This document shows, one piece after another, positions 6,484-7,958 of a stretch of DNA of 7,958 nucleotides. The notes beneath the pieces were generated by a model, which saw only the letters and a list, made by a program, of their open reading frames with translations, was not told the DNA's origin and made no database searches. Made by a program: the position numbers and the translations under genes. This stretch comes from DATLBY01 sp035526665 (GTDB taxonomy: Bacteria > Acidobacteriota > Terriglobia > Bryobacterales > Bryobacteraceae): NCBI GenBank assembly GCA_035526665.1, contig DATLBY010000195.1, positions 1 through 7,958 on the forward strand. The letters are read 5' to 3'. Position 1 is the stretch's first letter. Each line of letters starts with the position of its first letter.

Positions 6484-6587
6484 GGAGCTGACTAATGGGT
6501 GGAAACAGTGTCTTTTACATCATCGGAGTAATCGTCGTAATCATCGTTGTCCTCAAAGTATTAGGCCTTTGGTAACAGGTCAGCTCC
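6484..6587 (+). repeat. 9-bp inverted repeat bracketing the small gene, one arm covering its ribosome-binding site
   Basis: GGAGCTGAC at 6484-6492 and its exact reverse complement GTCAGCTCC at 6579-6587. The left arm contains most of the GGGAG Shine-Dalgarno; the right arm starts three bases after the stop codon. A third copy of the core, GTCAGCT at 6451-6457, could pair with AGCTGAC (6486-6492) instead. The copies at 6442-6457 and 6573-6585 also share a preceding TAACAG, forming an imperfect direct repeat. In RNA these pairings are mutually exclusive and either would hide the start region. The AGCT core is self-complementary, which raises the chance level. Confidence 0.45.
6495..6575 (+). 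CDS. 26-residue single-pass membrane peptide
   Basis: A tiny gene in the gap between the amidohydrolase and the ankyrin gene. The product begins MGGNSVFYIIG, continues with an almost pure Val/Ile/Leu segment (about residues 9-20), has one Lys at 21, and ends VLGLW. This is one transmembrane helix with very short ends. GGGAG at 6483-6487 lies seven bases before the ATG, an ideal ribosome-binding site, and TAA ends the frame. The opening MGG, the Tyr before the helix and the short K-x-LG-L tail resemble very short hypothetical membrane peptides found in many Proteobacteria and Acidobacteria, as far as I recall; no function is established. Complementary sequences surround it (see the inverted repeat). 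It might be a stress-related or membrane-complex subunit peptide, but nothing here shows that. Confidence 0.68.
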   Translation: MGGNSVFYIIGVIVVIIVVLKVLGLW

Positions 6588-6639
6588 ACTCAGAGAGCCG
6601 GCCCGATAACTAGGGCTTCCAACCGAAAGCGGGTTGCGG

Positions 6640-6645
6640 TAGAAT
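6640..6645 (+). promoter_or_regulatory. Possible -10 box for the ankyrin gene
   Basis: TAGAAT (5 of 6 to TATAAT) with a poor -35 (TTCCAA, 17 bases upstream). The predicted start point near 6652 would give a leader of about 25 bases containing the GGAGG ribosome-binding site. Tentative, but the 101-bp gap after the small gene makes a separate promoter reasonable. Confidence 0.28.
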
Positions 6646-6676
6646 ACAGCGTTCCACATTTCTGGAGGGCTGTATC

Positions 6677-7687
6677 ATGTTGTATCGCATTCTGCCTCTA
6701 TTCATTGCCTGGGGTAGCGCAGCCGCCATTTACGCTGCGCCACCTCCCGGGCACGCCAATGAATCCCTTTTTCAACTAATTCGCGATAACGATCTCGCCG
6801 GTCTCAAGCAGCAATTGCGTAACGGCGCCGACCCGAATCAAAAAGGGGAGCGCGCGACCACTCCGCTGATGCACGCCGCCGCGTTTGGCAGGCTGGAAGC
6901 CATGCATGCGCTCATCGACGCCAAAGCTGACGTGAACGCTAAAAATGCGTTCGACGCCACGGCGCTCATGTGGTGCGCCTCGGATCTGGCGAAGGTCCGC
7001 CTGCTGCTGGAGAAAGGCGCTGACGTCAATGCCAAGTCCAAGCAGGGCAGAACTCCGCTATTAATCGCAGCGAGCCATAACGGTGCGGAGCCGATCGTCA
7101 GACTTCTGCTTGCCAAGGGCGCGGATCCCAAGGCAATCGATGGTTTCCAAAACACAGCAATGATTGCCGCATCGCAAGCCAATGACATTGCGGTAGTCAA
7201 GCTGATGGCCGGCCAAGGTGTGGACATCAATGCAAAGAATCGCGCCGGCGATACGGCCTTAATGAACGCCGCCTCATTCGGTAATCTCGAAGCGGTTCGT
7301 CTTTTGTTGAAGGCCGGAGCGGACGTAAATGCGGTCTCTGGCTCGGAAGGGTTCAAGGCAAAAAATGGACCGCTCGCCCTGGGACAGTTTACGGCGCTGC
7401 TGCTGGCGACCACGTATGGATCTCCCGAAATCGTGAAGACGCTGCTGGACGCAGGCGCTGATATCAATGCGAAAGATATCCGCGGGATGACGCCTCTCAT
7501 GTTGTCGGTTTCGTCCGAATATCAGAACCCGGCCGTGGTGCAGCTGCTGCTCGCCCGAGGCGCTGATCCCACGATCAAAAGTCTCGCCGGGGAGACGGCG
7601 CGCGATTGGGCGGAAAAATTCCGCCAACCGGCCGTGATCAGTCTCCTCAAGGAATCGGGCGTTAAGACAGCGAAGGCAAAGGAATAG
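6677..7687 (+). CDS. Exported ankyrin-repeat protein
   Basis: A 336-residue protein built almost wholly of ankyrin repeats, so a protein-protein interaction scaffold with no enzyme domain. Residues 1-20 or 21 are a Sec signal peptide (MLYRILPLFIAWGSAAAIYA), so it probably acts in the periplasm or outside. Repeats run at roughly 28-61, 62-94, 95-125, 126-159, 160-192, 193-238, 239-271, 272-306 and a partial unit at 307-328. They show the usual T-[AP]-L-M..A...G.....V..LL..GAD.N.K pattern. The third unit is shortened (31 residues) and the sixth carries an extra loop (about 221-237, SGSEGFKAKNGPLALGQ) not seen in the others. The C-terminus ends in a Lys-rich tail. GGAGG at 6664-6668 sets the start. 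The next gene begins 8 bp after the stop and is surely co-transcribed, suggesting the two products work together. Confidence 0.93.
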   Translation: MLYRILPLFIAWGSAAAIYAAPPPGHANESLFQLIRDNDLAGLKQQLRNGADPNQKGERATTPLMHAAAFGRLEAMHALIDAKADVNAKNAFDATALMWCASDLAKVRLLLEKGADVNAKSKQGRTPLLIAASHNGAEPIVRLLLAKGADPKAIDGFQNTAMIAASQANDIAVVKLMAGQGVDINAKNRAGDTALMNAASFGNLEAVRLLLKAGADVNAVSGSEGFKAKNGPLALGQFTALLLATTYGSPEIVKTLLDAGADINAKDIRGMTPLMLSVSSEYQNPAVVQLLLARGADPTIKSLAGETARDWAEKFRQPAVISLLKESGVKTAKAKE

Positions 7688-7695
7688 GAGTTCAT

Positions 7696-7958
7696 ATGAG
7701 ATATCTGACTCGGATCTCCGGTCTGGTGTTTTTGAACGTGAGTCTCTTCGCTGCCCCTCTGGTTTCTCCATCCGAATTAAAAGGGCCAGTAGAGAAGAGT
7801 CTGGCGCTGCTCCAGGGCGCCAGCACTACTTTCTTTAGAGATGGTGGATGCGCAGGCTGTCACCACCAGCAAATGACGGCGATTGCGGTTGGCGTAGCGC
7901 GCGATCGGGCCGTGAAATACGACGAAAAGGCCGCGGCCGAACAACTCAAAATTCTGCG
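7696..7958 (+). CDS. Exported protein with one CxxCH motif, 5' end only
   Basis: The first 87 codons of a gene that runs off the window. Residues 1-20 are a signal peptide (MRYLTRISGLVFLNVSLFAA). After a short helix-like segment (ELKGPVEKSLALLQ) comes FFRDGGCAGCHHQQM, with C52, C55 and H56 forming a CxxCH motif as used for covalent haem c attachment, followed by a second His. The following AIAVGVARDRAVKYDEKAA segment looks helical. I recall acidobacterial and planctomycete proteins with a similar GC..CHHQ start followed by a squalene-cyclase/prenyltransferase-like alpha-toroid domain, but that part is outside the window, so the assignment is open. The motif might bind haem or just a metal. 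AGGAG at 7686-7690, overlapping the ankyrin stop region, is its ribosome-binding site, so the two genes form one operon. Confidence 0.8.
   Translation, partial: MRYLTRISGLVFLNVSLFAAPLVSPSELKGPVEKSLALLQGASTTFFRDGGCAGCHHQQMTAIAVGVARDRAVKYDEKAAAEQLKIL

Noticed and set aside
6431..6613. Plus-strand 60-codon frame in the gap before the ankyrin gene
   Set aside because: It overlaps the better-supported 26-codon gene in another frame, lacks a good ribosome-binding site, and its product looks random.
6620..6636. CAACC...GGTTG hairpin upstream of the ankyrin gene
   Set aside because: Five base pairs with a 7-base loop and no T-tract; too weak to call a terminator.
6838..7500. Minus-strand 220-codon open frame opposite the ankyrin gene
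   Set aside because: Its repetitive sequence is the mirror of the ankyrin repeats.
6760..7640. Repeated GGCGCTGA-type DNA motifs at intervals near 100 bp
   Set aside because: These are codons for the GAD.N consensus of ankyrin repeats, not a CRISPR array or a DNA-level repeat.

Overview
This window looks like ordinary chromosome from a moderately GC-rich, free-living bacterium. The best guess is Acidobacteriota of the Solibacter/Bryobacterales type. That is inference: it rests on the mix of exported amidohydrolases, a lysine/alanine-rich basic protein, and an exported ankyrin-repeat protein followed by an exported CxxCH protein, and not on any marker gene. I see no rRNA, tRNA, CRISPR array, phage gene, transposase or attachment site. 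Strong Shine-Dalgarno sequences precede most genes.

Layout. 1-364 (+) is the 3' end of a phosphofructokinase, probably the pyrophosphate-dependent kind. It overlaps by ATGA the start of an exported metal-dependent amidohydrolase (361-1539, +) with a Tat-like leader. After a 91-bp gap comes a complete zinc-dependent medium-chain alcohol/polyol dehydrogenase (1631-2662, +). This converges, with only 11 bp between stops, on a 76-residue Lys/Ala-rich basic protein (2674-2904, -). A terminator-like hairpin for the dehydrogenase appears to lie inside the coding sequence of that small gene, and a 19-bp near-palindrome covers the dehydrogenase stop codon. Upstream of the small gene on the same strand is an exported D-aminoacylase-type deacylase (2971-4620, -). 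It diverges from an exported YtcJ-type amidohydrolase (about 4679-6421, +). The 255-bp gap that follows is not empty: it holds a 26-residue single-pass membrane peptide gene (6495-6575, +) whose ribosome-binding site is complementary to sequence just after its stop codon. The window ends with an exported ankyrin-repeat protein (6677-7687, +) and, 8 bp later, the 5' end of an exported protein with a haem-c-type CxxCH motif (7696 to the edge).

How the genes fit together. Three amidohydrolases of three different subfamilies, all with export signals, lie within about 6 kb. This suggests extracytoplasmic hydrolysis of amide, N-acyl or related substrates such as peptidoglycan or soil organic matter, but no substrate can be read from the sequence. 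The ankyrin and CxxCH genes form a tight two-gene (or longer) unit. I found no convincing defence or mobile system. The least-described parts are the small membrane-peptide locus with its alternative pairings, the Lys/Ala-rich protein, and the ankyrin/CxxCH pair.
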